From the NCBI GenBank assembly GCA_029959085.1, contig JARWIR010000003.1:34282005-34346004 (forward strand): a stretch of DNA of 64,000 bases, read 5' to 3'. The translations under genes and the position numbers were made by a program. Origin of the DNA: Nemophila menziesii. Its lineage: Eukaryota > Streptophyta > Magnoliopsida > Boraginales > Hydrophyllaceae. Each line of letters starts with the position of its first letter. Position 1 is the stretch's first letter. This document shows, piece after piece, positions 12,291-24,090 of this stretch. The notes below the pieces were generated by a model. That model worked only from the letters and a program-made list of their open reading frames with translations, was not told the DNA's origin and searched no databases.

Positions 12291-13255
12291 TTCTCTCTTG
12301 GATGGTTTTGGGTTGTTTTTCAAAAGAAAAAAAAATTGACTTCCTTTACCTTTTAAGTATTTGATTTTGGTTTATGACTTTAGTATCGTATGTTGAACTT
12401 GTTTATTTTGGGTTTGTTTACTTTCGTATTTTATTAGTTTGATTGTTTTATTTTTCGGTTTATAACGATATGTCTTATGGTTTATGTTTATGATTATGAA
12501 TTGGTTTTGATTTGATTTTGATTTGGATTAGTTGTGTTTGGTTTGGATTAGTTTTATTTGGATATTATCTTGTGTTACTAATTATTTTCTTTATGTTATA
12601 GGTGATATTGCAATCTAGCTCTCTTTACTCATGCAATTGCATTTTAGCTCTTAGAAATTTGATAATTGCATTTTTAGTCCCCATATTTTATAAAATTGCA
12701 CTTTGACCCCTTAAATTTATAAAATTGCCCTATAGTGTTAAAAGTTGGATTATATAATCTTTCACATGTTAAATTTGTCATTTTAGTCCAAACTTTTGAA
12801 GTATTGCACTTTTGTCCCTAAACTTTGAAATTTTGCTTTTAGACCCCTATGTTTTACAAAATTGCATTTTTACCCCTACACTTTCTAAAACTTAGTCTAT
12901 TAGTTCTTCTTATAGCTGAAAAAGGGAGAGATATATAAATTTCATCTTTTACATATTCTTGTTTCTCTATCCTTGTTCACTTGAGTTCGGCTCCCCGTGT
13001 AATAACTAATTATCCCGTCTTTTTTATGAAGACAAAGGGGGAGAAATATGTGCACGAAAACCTTCAAATTTGCACATTTACAAAACTCACAAATTACACT
13101 TTAACTATATACTTGTTGTGAGGGGGAGTTAGACTCCATATGTGCTTTATTCTTTCACATCTTATATGCACATTGATAGGGGGATCATAACTCCTTTAGA
13201 GGTTAAATTTTCATATCATTCCTAAGGTGTTTTTAGTGAAGGATTTTTCATCATC
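12291..13255 (+). other. Noncoding 3' interior of the Copia element
   Basis: There is no supported frame here. The stretch from about 12620 to 12900 repeats phrases of the type AAATTGCACTTT with CCC-containing spacers, a diverged tandem pattern. Purine-rich GGGGGAG sequences recur toward the 3' LTR. Confidence 0.5.
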
Positions 13256-13268
13256 AAAAAGGGGGAGA
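13256..13268 (+). other. Polypurine tract
   Basis: AAAAAGGGGGAGA lies immediately before the 3' LTR. It is the expected primer for plus-strand DNA synthesis. Confidence 0.85.
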
Positions 13269-13269
13269 T

Positions 13270-14497
13270 TATTGGCATATACCCTTCATAGGTTGTTTTA
13301 ATGTGACAAATTCTTTTGTATTTAGTGTGCTAATTACACTTTATTTATATTCTCTCTCTGCACTCTACTTCATCAAAAACACTATTTTTATCATTTATAT
13401 CAAAGCCTTATTTGGCATATCCTAAGAAGTTATTTTTCATACAAACACTTTTAACCTTATCTTTGTATACTTTGAGAATTAGACTTCATGATCAACTACA
13501 AAGTTTCTTAAAATGATGTTTCCAACAACTCTCACGAAGAAAACTTTTCCATCCGAGCAACGTAGAAAAATGTCAAAATCCCGAAGTCAGAAGAAACCGG
13601 GAACCCGCATTTGGAGAAACCGTAACCCCGGTTGAAACCGGGAACCCGGTTTTGTGAAGGATAAGTCAACATCAAGTCACTTATAGCCGCTAGAATAGCC
13701 GTTGGAGTTGAAACCGGGAACCCGCATGGATAGAAACCGGGAACCCGATTTTGCACAAATGTTCCCACCAACTTTATAACCGTTTGGGATATTCTTGTGC
13801 TATATATATGACCTCTTTGAAGGAGAAACTCACCTCTCACACTTCAACTATTATACATATCAGTCTCCTACAAAATTATAGGTCTCAAGCTATCAAAGTT
13901 AATCATCCAAGCTTGATCAAGAGCTTAAACCAAGAAGCTTAAAAGTTATTATCTACTCAAGTGGAGTTTCAGGCTTATAGTTGTATCTACTCTTTAGGAG
14001 ATTGTTAGCAAAGTTGCTTCACCCTTTAAACACTTACATTTATCCTCTTAAGTCTAGTCTTTTTAATAGATAGATTAAGAGAGAGTTTGAGTATAGGGAG
14101 TATACTTGGTGTCCTTGTGTTGCGATAGAACAAGAGTTTTTCCTTCGTGGTATCGAAGTGGTTGTAAGGGTTATTGTGTTCTCTGCCCGATTAAGAGAGA
14201 CACGGGAGCTTAGTGAAAAGCTTGAAATCCTAAGAAGGCTTCCTTAGGTAGTGGATGTAGGGATAACCGAACCACTATAAATCGTTCTGTACTTTCTATC
14301 CCTTATCTCTTTACTTATCGTTTATTGATTGCTCGTATTTCTATTTATATCAAACCTAGCAACCCTACTGCATGATCCCTTAGTGTTTGATATATATTGA
14401 CTTAGAAGTTATTCTTTAAACTTATAATTATCCAAAATATTTTTAGTTAGGCATTAATCTTATTAGTAATCTTATTCGCCCCCCTCTAGGACTTTCA
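13270..14497 (+). repeat. 3' LTR of the Copia element
   Basis: About 1228 bp, closely matching the 5' LTR but starting TATTGG instead of TGTTGG and ending ACTTTCA. The TATA-like sequence is at 13800-13809. Scattered base differences and one missing GC-rich motif unit separate it from the 5' LTR, so the insertion is not very recent. Confidence 0.9.
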
Positions 14498-15077
14498 CAA
14501 GTACTTAATTTAAACAAACTACGGAAAAAGTAAAAAAATTTAAAAAATCTAATTTAGACAATTTAATGGAGCTATTGAAGTAGACGTAGGACCCACACAT
14601 GTAAGATGGAGTTAGGAAGCTTCGTTAATAATGTGGCACACCACGGGTTGCGGATTAAAAAAATTAATGGGGTGGGATTTTAAATTTTGGGAGTAAAAGC
14701 ACCACTAATTGTGTTCACCAAATATTCGTCATTTACTGGCGACGTCATGTGTTATTGTCGGTGACCAAATCAACATCGCGAATAAGCAACAACCAATACT
14801 ACGTCAAAACCGTTGCACGAAAATATATCAACAACGACTACGCAATTATATTTTAATTATCTTTTTCTAATGATACAACTATCATCGTCAGTGACAAGCA
14901 TTGACGACTAAGCTTGTCCTCACCAATAAGGATGTCAAAGACGCGACGATTTTTGTTATTGCCAAAACCTATTCATAGTTAGACACCTTTCACTAACGAC
15001 GACACGTGAGTCAGTTCGAATGTCGTGGTCGCGAATGACCAAGTGTGTAGCAGTGCCAATGAATTCGACATCTAAGT

Positions 15078-15440
15078 TTATGAAAAGAATGTTATTGATT
15101 GCACTATTAACTCTTGTTAGATAACCAATATGAAAAGAATGTTATTAATTGCACTATTAACTCTTGTTAGACAAACAGTTCTCCTAAAAACTTATTCATA
15201 CCATTTTTTAGCATGTCTAGTCTTTGCTACGTGATTTTTTATAATGGGTGACGCCGACAAGACTCCAACCTGCGATGTCTTTGGAACTGGGCTCTGATAC
15301 CATGTTAGACAATCAATTCTTCTAAAAGTTTAAGATGCTAGGAGGAAGCATCTTATACATTATATATGATTTTTATATGCTCAATAACTCCTATATTTCA
15401 TATTTTTATATAAATTGCACCATTAAGTCTTATATTTTAT
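15078..15440 (-). mobile_element. Fragment of a short LTR element (possible TRIM)
   Basis: On the minus strand, an LTR-like end (TCTAACA) is followed at once by TGGTATCAGAGC (15302 down to 15291), a Met-tRNA primer site. A second, similar LTR-like end occurs at about 15167-15190, so a very short element with two terminal repeats is possible. A block of about 45 bp (AGAATGTTATT..TTGTTAGA) is repeated in tandem at about 15078-15172. No coding sequence is present and the outer limits are unclear. Confidence 0.4.
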
Positions 15441-15900
15441 CTTTTTATATTAATTGGACTATTAAGCTCCCTAAAGTTATGATTTCACTTTTAAACCCCT
15501 AAATAGATCAATTGCATTATAAAGGCCATATATTATTATTTATAATTTAATTACACTATTAAGTCCTATATTTATTATTTTTATATTAATTTCAGTAGTA
15601 AATCCCTATATTATTATTTTTATATTAATTGTATTATTAAGCCTCTGTAATATTATTTTTATATTAATTGCACTAGTAAGCCCTTAATTCTTAATTTTAT
15701 AATAATTATACTTGTAAGCCCCTGTATTATTATATTTATATTAATTGCACCATCAAATCCAAGACTATTAGTTTTACATTAGCCCCTAGCTATTATTTTT
15801 GTACTTTATACACGTAAAAATAATAATGGGAGCATTAAGTCCCTAAAAGTTATAATTGCACTTTTAGAACCCTTAAATTAGACATTGTACAAATAAGCCA
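15361..15900. repeat. Diverged AT-rich tandem repeats
   Basis: Units of roughly 50-60 bp recur, each containing a TTAATTGCAC-like phrase, a TTAAG(T/C)CC phrase and an AT-rich filler. They are too diverged to count precisely. No gene is seen. Confidence 0.55.
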
Positions 15901-18811
15901 TAATATTAGAAATTAGCTAACATTCTCCTATACAAACAAATTAAACTCATATTAATTCCCACAATATCACAAATACACCTAAAAAATAATATATACCCAT
16001 AAATTTTAAATGCTAATTGAAATATATATATTTTTAGTAATAAGAAATATAGGATTTTTCGAACATTATAAGACAAAGGTGGATCGGTCACGGAGGAATT
16101 GCGACGACGGAGGCTTGACAACGAAGGTAAGACGGTGATGGTGGTGGGGGTGGCGTGCGTGGTGAGGTGGTCACAAAAATGGAGTGACAAAACTCGGACA
16201 ATGGGGTGATGAAGAAGCTCTGGGTAGTGAACTCACGGATTCAGGAGATACTTTGTGGTAAAAGTTTTTTTAATTGTAATGGTGGTGAAATAAAATGTGG
16301 TCTAACTTATAAAATAGCATAGATCCCTTAACAATTGTCATAATTGTTGTTATTAAGGTGAATAACTGTCACGAAAGGTAAGGATCTAAATTGTTAAAAC
16401 AGAGAAAACTAGTAGACAGGAAATGAAAAGACATTCAAAAAATTCGGAAATATCCAATGAAATTGTTGGTAACGGTAAATATGTTTTTAAATTTTTTTTC
16501 CCACTATTCTGGCGTCCAACAAGTTTTTTTTGTTTAAATAACTCTACTTTTAGTGACTAATAATGGTCGCGAATGGTAGATAGCGATCACCGTTTGGTCG
16601 TCAAAAGATTGACCGCCACAAATAAGAAATATGGTAATGATATCTCAACCACTGAGTTGGAATTTCCGAAAACCCTACGTTATTCTTGGTGAATAAGGTG
16701 GGTAGTTGCCTGGATATGGACTTGATACATGACATCTATCATGAATTTTTGTGGTGACAAGATATTTCCATTCTTTTGCTAAATAGTTTCCAATTTAAAG
16801 CTTTTGAGCAACTGAAAGCAACGTTCAAATGAAATTGAGTGAAGGGGAAATAAAGAGTAACGCGAAGGCATAATTGCAGTGACGTATGCTCATTCACTTC
16901 CTTCATCCCATACCCCATTTCCTTTCACCAAAATAAACACTTTTGCAGGGTTTCATTCACCCCAAAAATGTCTCTATTTTCGTCATTCATTTTTCACCTG
17001 TAGTGGGACCCTTCCACATAATACTTAACACACAAATGTATGCATCTAAGTAGTACTATTACGGAGTAATAGAGAAAAGCTAAGATTCAAAACGTGTTCC
17101 TTCATGTTAGTGATAAGTGTATAAATTTACGCGTTTGTCTAGCTCTTTTTTTTTTTTTTTTTTTTTTTTTCGATTTTCACTCACAACACTAGAAAGGAAA
17201 AAAAGATTCTCATCATACACACAAGAATAAATACATATTTCTTTTCAATGAATGGGGTCGCAGTATCTCCTTCTCAATCAGTTATAAAAAAAAACATACC
17301 CTAAAGTTTAGCTAGGTATGTATATATAGTTATATACATACATTCGTTTTTTCTTTCTTTCTAAATATACATAAGTTAGAGCAATAAACTAACCAAACTA
17401 TTCAGAAAATTCAAGTTCGTTTCTAAAAAATCGGTTTGAACTAGTTCTTCCATTAATAAACTAAAAACTCGTTTAATAAACCAAGATCATTTGTGAACTC
17501 TCTCATTTATATTTATGAATTATAAATAAATTTAATAATCTTATTAAAATGTAAATATTAATTAGTATATTATGTACATCTTGAAATTTCTTTTTCTGCA
17601 TCAATATCAAATTTTGTCAAACTTTTGCATCATTGATACAAGAAAATAGTAAATGATTCGAATTTGATTAGTAAAGACTCAGTTTAATAATTCAGTCAAC
17701 AATCAAATAAATAACTTAAATATCTAATATTTGATTCATTTAAATTTAAGATAGACTTATATAAAATTTTAAATTAAATAAAAATTTAAAAGACTACCAA
17801 AATAGCACAAAAATCAAGATAAATGTTTGTTAACACTTAAGCTTATTTTTGTCAAATAATTGTTAACACTTAACAAAGAAACGGAACTGATTATTATTCT
17901 ACTTTTCCTTTTTGTATTTTACAATAGTTAAATCTCTTGGATATCTAAATACTAGCTAGTAATAGAATTCAAAATGCAACTTAATTGTGTTTCCCATTTT
18001 GGATAGTTCTCGACTAATTAATGGGGTGGGAAGTGGCCAAAATCAAGTTTCTAATTAAGGAAATGCCATCATAACACTGACAGTAAAACTTGTGTTGGGA
18101 ACATGCAAAAGAAGAGTAGATATTGGAAAATGCAAACATCCCATATGCAGTGCAGAGACCAAAATACCTATCTATATCCAATCAATCAAAACGAGGCATG
18201 CAGCTGCAACACAGCAGGGTAAATGACACTACATTAATAATCAATCTCATCATCATAGTCCTTCTTACTTATATTCTTACTGTCTCAGACATCTAAGTGA
18301 TATATTTATTCTTAATATCTATCTTGTCCTCTTCTTTTTCTTGAAAGAAATTTAATGAACACACACATCTCTTATTTTTGTAAGATTGCTATAACTTAGA
18401 ATCCATGGCTAGGCAGCTAGCATTGGGGTTTCTCTGCCAGAAAATTTATTGGATTTTCATGATTCTTTCTTCGAAAATCTTTTTCAAACATAGATTGCTG
18501 ACTGTTTGTAAGACTTAACTTGCTTATCAGAAGAAATAACTTTTTGTCTATTCATCATAACATGGCATTGAAAGTAGGATCAACTTATTCAGCACATTTC
18601 AGGGCACAATCTTATGAGGAGCGCTTTGAACATACAAAAATTGTTTTTTATTTTAACGAACATTAGAAAAATAATATGGACAAAAAAATCATTTATAAAC
18701 AATTTATGTAATGATTCTTAAGTTAACCTATAACTAAAACAATTAAAAAGAGATTATTCAAAACATGATTGAGATTTATAAGATATACCAGAAAAGTAGA
18801 AGGGATATGCA
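15901..18811. other. Intergenic DNA with no firm gene
   Basis: The only notable items are a run of 25 T at 17146-17170 and a small frame at 18405-18518 that is listed separately. The part from about 16900 to 18500 is less repeat-like than its surroundings and could be single-copy host DNA, but no larger coding frame was found. Confidence 0.4.
18405..18518 (+). CDS. Possible small ORF, 37 residues, unknown
   Basis: An ATG opens a 37-residue frame rich in hydrophobic and basic residues (MARQLALGFLCQ at the start), with a hydrophobic stretch at about residues 14-27. It follows a pyrimidine-rich, 5'-leader-like stretch and is not part of a recognised mobile element. I do not recognise a family. 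A chance frame is at least as likely. Confidence 0.15.
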   Translation: MARQLALGFLCQKIYWIFMILSSKIFFKHRLLTVCKT

Positions 18812-19660
18812 CTAGGTTGCACGGGAGCGGGTGCGGGTGCGGGTGCAGGGAAGCGATGCGATGCAATTCGGGGATTCGGCATCTCCAAAAATGCCGATTC
18901 GGGGATTCGGCGATATATTTAATTTGAGTAATGATATTTGTCACCCCTATTCCTTTCACCCTTTTGTCACCTCATACATGGCAGGTTACATGGCATGACA
19001 TGTAAGGAATAAAATAATTAAGAAATATGATTAAGGAAATGTTTAATTTAAGGAATAAATTAATTAATTAAGATAAGTAAATAAATTACTTATATGTCAT
19101 GCCATGCAATCTGTCATGTAGGAGGTGATAAAAGGGTGAAGGGAAAAGGGGTGACAAATATCATTACTCATTTAATTTTTATTTTAAATATATATATTTT
19201 TGTTTTTAAAATAGAAAATTATAATATAAATATTCGCAATATTATAAAATAAAACATTTCAGTTGAAATAGAACAAACATTTAGTTAAACACTCTCTATA
19301 TTGTATTAAACGGTAAAGCTTATGTCGACCGTCGATAGCGATTAGCAAGGGGCCGAGTCTTGGATTTTCACTACTCTTCTTTTTTTGTTTTCAGAAAACG
19401 TAAATAATATTTTTAATGAGGGTTTAGTTAATATAAACTTTTAAATATTCAATTTAACCCCTTAATTTTATAAATTTATAAAGTAGATCTTAAAAAAAAA
19501 TGAAGCTTCCGAAAAGAATCCTATCACGGAAGCGTCGCTTCTGAAAATGGTCAATGCTTCCGAATTCGTTGACTCAAGGATTCGCGAATCCGAGCGAACC
19601 CGAGGAGAATCGCTTCCGATTCGCGATTCGTCACCGTTTTGAAAAATCCGTGCAACATAG
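18812..19660. mobile_element. hAT-like non-autonomous element with a nested MITE
   Basis: The termini are CTAGGTTGCACGG on the left and, read inward from the right, CTATGTTGCACGG; 12 of 13 bases match. Eight-base flanks GATATGCA (18804-18811) and GATATACA (19661-19668) differ by one base and fit a hAT target duplication. The ends are rich in GATTCGG and GCGGGT motifs. No transposase is present. The element is interrupted by the MITE at 18926-19169. Confidence 0.7.
18926..19169. mobile_element. MULE-type MITE nested in the hAT-like element
   Basis: The 244 bp unit has near-perfect inverted ends starting GAGTAATGATATTTGTCACC on both strands. The nine-base direct repeats ATTTAATTT at 18917-18925 and 19170-19178 are the size of a Mutator-class target duplication. 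It is noncoding. Confidence 0.82.
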
Positions 19661-19859
19661 GATATACAAGGAAAATAAAAAGGAAGTTATGAACAAATGG
19701 GCTGCGTGAGTTGTGACAACATTATTACACACTTTTTTTGAATGATTTTATTCCTTATAACAACATTATGCGAATAACTTTAAGAATGAACTAACATTAT
19801 TAACAACAAACAACCACATAAGCTTCTTCGCTAAAATCCGGATTGTATAGACTCCAAAC

Positions 19860-20265
19860 ATCCCACAACAACAACAATCCGCGGCAAGGTTGTAGCAAAA
19901 ACTAACGGGAGTTGGGGGCCTTTTTCGAGATAGCAATTGCAATTTCTTAGAGGCTTCGCGGGTCTTGTAAAGCAAAGTCGGTGTTTCAGGCTGAAGCTCT
20001 TTTCTTTACATTTTGGGTTGTATATATATGATGATTATTCTGAAATATGAAATGGTTATCGTTGAGACGGATTCGGTAGAGTTACATGCACTAGTGAAAA
20101 GTGGTGGGAAAAAAGAAGATTGGTCAGACGAGATACCCTCAAAGTGTAGGAACATACTTGCTAATCATTGCTAATTTCGAGATCATTCATATGTATATGT
20201 ATAGAGAGGTGAACGATTGCGCAGATTGGTTAACAAAGATGGGAGAAAAGTCAAGGAAATAATCG
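19860..20265 (+). pseudogene. LINE RNase H fragment
   Basis: In shifting frames, RNase H landmarks can be read in order: a degenerate NGSW start (Asp replaced by Asn), FRDSNCNFLRGFAG, FQAEAL, VIVETDSVELHAL and finally a VNDCADWLTKMG-type C-terminus. The frame changes show it is dead. No reverse transcriptase is adjacent, so this is the 3' remnant of an old LINE. Confidence 0.6.
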
Positions 20266-21289
20266 AGCCTTTATATGGACCCACGTGAAGGCTTATGGAA
20301 GTTTCTAGCATGAGACAGAAATGGATGGGGTACACCTCGAACTATAGTGTGCACTCTTTCAAGAGCTTAGTAAGTATAACTGTAGTTACCGCTCTTATAT
20401 GGACCTCAGTTGTATAAAAATTCAAAAGAGTTCTATTGTTGAAAATTTAGGGCTTAATGTGTGGGGTAACGAAACGAAATCTTAGTTTTATTAGTATTCA
20501 AAGTTAATAAGATATATAATAGCTAGAGGGAAAGTGTTTAATTTGTTCACTCCACTTTTAATAGAAGATATTTAAGTTCCTTTTATTTATAATAAAATTC
20601 TTAAACTATTTATTATATGATTTATTTCAAAAAAAATGTACATCCTACTTTTAAACCATTCCTTTATTTGTACGACCTTTTATTATTTATACGTATATTT
20701 TGGGGTTAGGATCTACAACATGGATCTTAATGAAAATGAAGTTTTTTTTTTAAATGAAGAAGGAGATAAAGTGGTATCCAAACTGTAAAAGATTATCAAC
20801 ATTATTAGTATAAAAAAATATTGCACAAAATTTCTGTTTTTTATCAATTCTCTAACAATAATTACAATTATGTTGGTAAATATTTTTCAATTTGTCAACA
20901 CTATAAAATCATTATATTGTTAAACTTGTGACATTCTACATATAAGAAGTCTCACGATAATCTAAGACTAATATTTTTAGAATTATTAATTGAGATATAT
21001 ATCAGATGAAATGTGCACTATGTTTGGAACTTTTTTCATTGGTTATTTCTATAGAGTGTAGTATTTTATATAAATTGTATTAAGGATATGATTTTATCTT
21101 ATGATATTTAGTGTTATTTATTATAATTTCTCTAACTAAAGGAAAATGGTTTACCATATATGCGTAGTTTTGATAGTTACTGAATTTTTATAAGATCATC
21201 GTCTATATTTGCAGATATGTATTAATTTTTTTATTAAAATTTTTAAATCTTCATAAATATTTTGCAGACGATAATAGTGTGAATATAGA
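20266..21289. other. AT-rich DNA, no gene seen
   Basis: No frame or repeat with recognisable ends. Part of it may belong to the MULE that begins to be readable at about 21290. Confidence 0.5.
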
Positions 21290-24090
21290 TAGTCCAAGAA
21301 AAAATGAATATCTTATGGAATTCGATGAAACGTTAACCAAGCAATTCCCAATTCGAGAAGAGATCATCATTGATGATTGAGAAATATATTTGAAACAAGG
21401 GTATGCTACAAGTATTTTAAAAAGACTAGTATTTCATAATTATTTGTGATCGGATTGGTAAACTTAATTCCACTGATCACTTTATGCAAAGAAAGAGAAC
21501 AACAACATCTCAACGCGTTGAGTGCCCTTTTCAAATATGGGTAAAAGAAAATATGGGATTAGGAAGTTCGAAACTAATAATGTGTCGCATATCCATGAAA
21601 CTTCAAGTGACATGTCGGACATCCCTTTTGTCGACGATTTACAGAAAAAGAAATCCTACAAATCAAGAAAATGACAAGTATTCCACAGTGAGAAATACTT
21701 ACGTTCCTTCGACAAAGTACTTCAAATCTTCAAGTCGTGCTTAGGAAGAAGAAAATACCAAATCTAACATCAATTAATAAAATCTTGGGTGACCACTCAA
21801 TGATTCATGCCTTGTTTGAAGAATCTGAGGATAGAGTTTCTATATTAAATGTTAACTGTAGTGATAATAGCCATTACACTCATTTATTATTTCCACATCC
21901 TCTTTTGTGTTCATTTATAAGATTCTATACAAATATGTTCATGATGGATTGTACTAACAAAAATAATAATATATGATGCCACTGCTTGATATAATTTGGA
22001 CGACGAATTTCAATAGTTCATTTCATTTTTGCTAAGTTGAATAGTAACTGTTCTTGGGGATGGAAAATTTTATTGAAGGAAGAAATTGATTTGCACACTC
22101 CATTAGATGGAATGTGGGGAATGGAAATAACATTAGAATCTGGAGGATCTTTGGATCCCTAATTATGAGAATATTGTTAAACCTTTAAATTGTGATTTGA
22201 TATTTGTTTCTGAACTCATAAATACAGAGGTTAAAGTATATATGGAGGCTTGATTTGCTTAAATTATACTTTCCTCCTGCGGTTGTAGCAACCATCTTTG
22301 GTATATATCTTCCATCTTTTTGCTGTTTTGACACCCCTTACTAGCCTTATAGTAGTGATGGGGCTGTCTCAGTTAAATATATGTATAAGAGATTGTGGAG
22401 GGCTCAACTTGCAGGGGAGAAAGTAAAGGAAAACAAATAAGGTGATCCATCTTTTAAATTACAATCTGAGGATTGGAAATTAATTTGGGATATGAATACT
22501 CTTCCTAAGATTAAAAAATTTATTTGGAAATGTTGTGAAAATGGCTTAGCAACAAATGAGAATAGGAAGAAAAGAAAATCTTGTGACAATGATGTATGTT
22601 CTATTTGTGGGATTGAAACAGAAAATGTGGAGCACTTGGTGTTTCATTGCTCTTGGGCAAGAGCAGTTTGGATGGCTAGCCCCTTTTTTTTAACTTAATG
22701 TCTGAACCTTCTTTTAATTTCAAAAGATGGATTCATTTCATTGGGATAATCCTGAAAGAAACTGAATTCAATGATAAAGGTTTTGGAGAATTAGCATTCT
22801 ATATTGCATGGTTTATCTGGAAAGGTAGAAATGAAAGCATTTTTAAAGGAATTCCTCCTGACCCTATTTATACATTACAAGAGGCACTAAAAGCCTATTA
22901 TGAGAATAATCTAGCTAAAAGATTAAATTCTGAGGCTAAGAATAAGAATAAAATTGATGGTATTATTGGATTAAATCCAGAAATCAAGTGTTAACTCTGT
23001 AACTCAGGCTGATAACCTTAGAGAAAACAGGGGGGATCATGGTATCCACCATTACGTGGTATCATCAAAAATAATTGTGATGCATCCTTTGATAAAAAAT
23101 CTAACTAAGCCTCCTTTGCTTGTATTGTTAAGAACTCAACAGAAAAAATGATTGATGGTTTTGCGCACAAGATGGTGGCGAATTCAGTTATTGAAGCAGA
23201 GGCTAGGGGACTTGTTGGAGCTTGTGATTTGGCTTCTAAGTATCCTATAGCCTCGGTTGAAATAGAGAATGACTATCTAAATTTAATTAACCAAACTGGG
23301 AGAGGAGAGAACTTGTTTTGTAATATTTTTTTGTTGGTTAAGCAAATTCTGAGATGTAAACTATTTTACCAAATTAAGATCTCATATGCTAGGAGATCCA
23401 AAAACCTTTGTGCTGATTGGGTTGCTAAATAAGTGCTTAAAGGTGTCTTGTTTAGCATTTGGACTTCTTTTCATCCTCCCCAATTAGATAGACTTTTAGA
23501 GAGAGATTTTAATCCATTAGGGATAGGTTAATGTGTAATTTGTTTCTTGAAGTTTTTATTATATGCTTCTTTCGACTAAAAAAACATCTTGGGGAATGAT
23601 AATCATCCTTTACTGATTGTTACCAATAAAAAATTGGCTTTGTCGAGTGCCACTGAGACTGCCTTCCCCACAAGAATCACACATCTTTTATGTGTATGGC
23701 ACACTATAAAAAAATAGCCAAGTGCAAGTCTCACTTTAAAAAAGGCTGAGATCTTTTATTTGTTCTTGGACCGATTTGGTATTTTCTCCAAATGAATTCA
23801 TGTCCAATGATGGTTGAGCCAATTTCAGAATAAGTACGAGAATAAGGACTTTGTTGTTGACTACATTTAAAAAACTTGTCTTCCTTACACAGAGAGGTTT
23901 ATAAGTTCTTTGACTGAGAAATAAATGCATTTTGGAAATAGAGGGAGTTTAAGAGTTGAAAAGGCACATTCGGCGCTTAAAAGTTACCTCCAAGTTTCAA
24001 CTAGTGATTTTTTAGAGGTAAAAATACAATTTTGTCTTGCAACTGATAGTAAATACAATGAAATTAAGGTAAATCTTTCTCGCAAAAAAT
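21290..24090 (+). pseudogene. MULE (Mutator-like) transposase, broken and split by a LINE
   Basis: Upstream of the LINE, shifting frames give an FPIREEIII segment, CDRIGKLNS, a basic stretch, RVECPFQIW and KFETNNVSHIHE, the N-terminal zinc-binding pattern of plant MULE/FAR1-like transposases. Next comes MFMMDCTNKNN then MMPLLD, matching the first catalytic Asp region. Downstream of the LINE the reading resumes with PLLIVTNKKLALSSA, LLCVWH and LRVEKAHSALKSYLQVS, the later MULE transposase landmarks. The parts are in the right order and orientation around the insertion. Stops and frame changes make it nonfunctional. The C-terminal SWIM region and the terminal inverted repeats were not found. 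Confidence 0.72.
22061..23586 (+). mobile_element. 5'-truncated LINE inserted in the MULE transposase
   Basis: The order is the late part of a LINE polyprotein: a VGNGNNIRIW segment, a zf-RVT domain (about 22480-22690, with CSICGIETENVEHLVFHC), and an RNase H domain (about 23080-23430, with CDASF, EAEA and a C-terminal CADWVAK). It ends in an A-rich tail at about 23577-23584. Direct repeats TCTTGGGGA at 22052-22060 and 23587-23595 are a plausible target duplication. Several stops (for example at 22438 and 22695) and a stop in the RNase H N-terminus show it is inactive. No reverse transcriptase remains, so truncation occurred on insertion or later. Confidence 0.72.

Larger units (their letters stand above)
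7981..14497 (+). mobile_element. Copia-type LTR retrotransposon lacking pol (SIRE/Maximus-like layout)
   Basis: Two long direct repeats (LTRs) flank an interior with a primer site complementary to initiator Met tRNA, a gag frame, an extra 3' frame and a polypurine tract. Five-base target duplications CAAGT lie directly outside (7976-7980 and 14498-14502). No protease, integrase, reverse transcriptase or RNase H motifs were found between gag and the extra frame, so pol has been deleted and the element is non-autonomous. An additional coiled-coil-containing frame near the 3' LTR is known from SIRE/Maximus Copia elements; placing it there is my inference. The element sits inside the CACTA element at 4331-15055 and is therefore younger. 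Confidence 0.88.
4331..15055 (-). mobile_element. Decayed CACTA (En/Spm) DNA transposon containing a nested Copia element
   Basis: The left end begins CATTACTACAG and the right end, read on the minus strand, begins CACTGCTACAC. Both are degraded forms of the CACTA terminus. Three-base target duplications CCA flank the ends (4328-4330 and 15056-15058), the size expected for CACTA elements. Both ends carry scattered GTCGTCG/CGACGA-type subterminal motifs (about 4370-4690 and 14720-15030). Minus-strand remnants of both CACTA genes lie inside, in the same order as in the better preserved element at 31651-41687. Removing the LTR element and one copy of its duplication leaves about 4.2 kb, so much of the element has been deleted. 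Confidence 0.8.

Noticed and set aside
15906..16190. Minus-strand 94-codon open frame
   Set aside because: No domain, biased AT-rich composition and no conserved start context; likely chance.
23701..23720. CACTATAAAAAAATAG, which looks like a CACTA terminus
   Set aside because: It lies within readable MULE transposase sequence (just after LLCVWH), has no subterminal motifs and no partner end.
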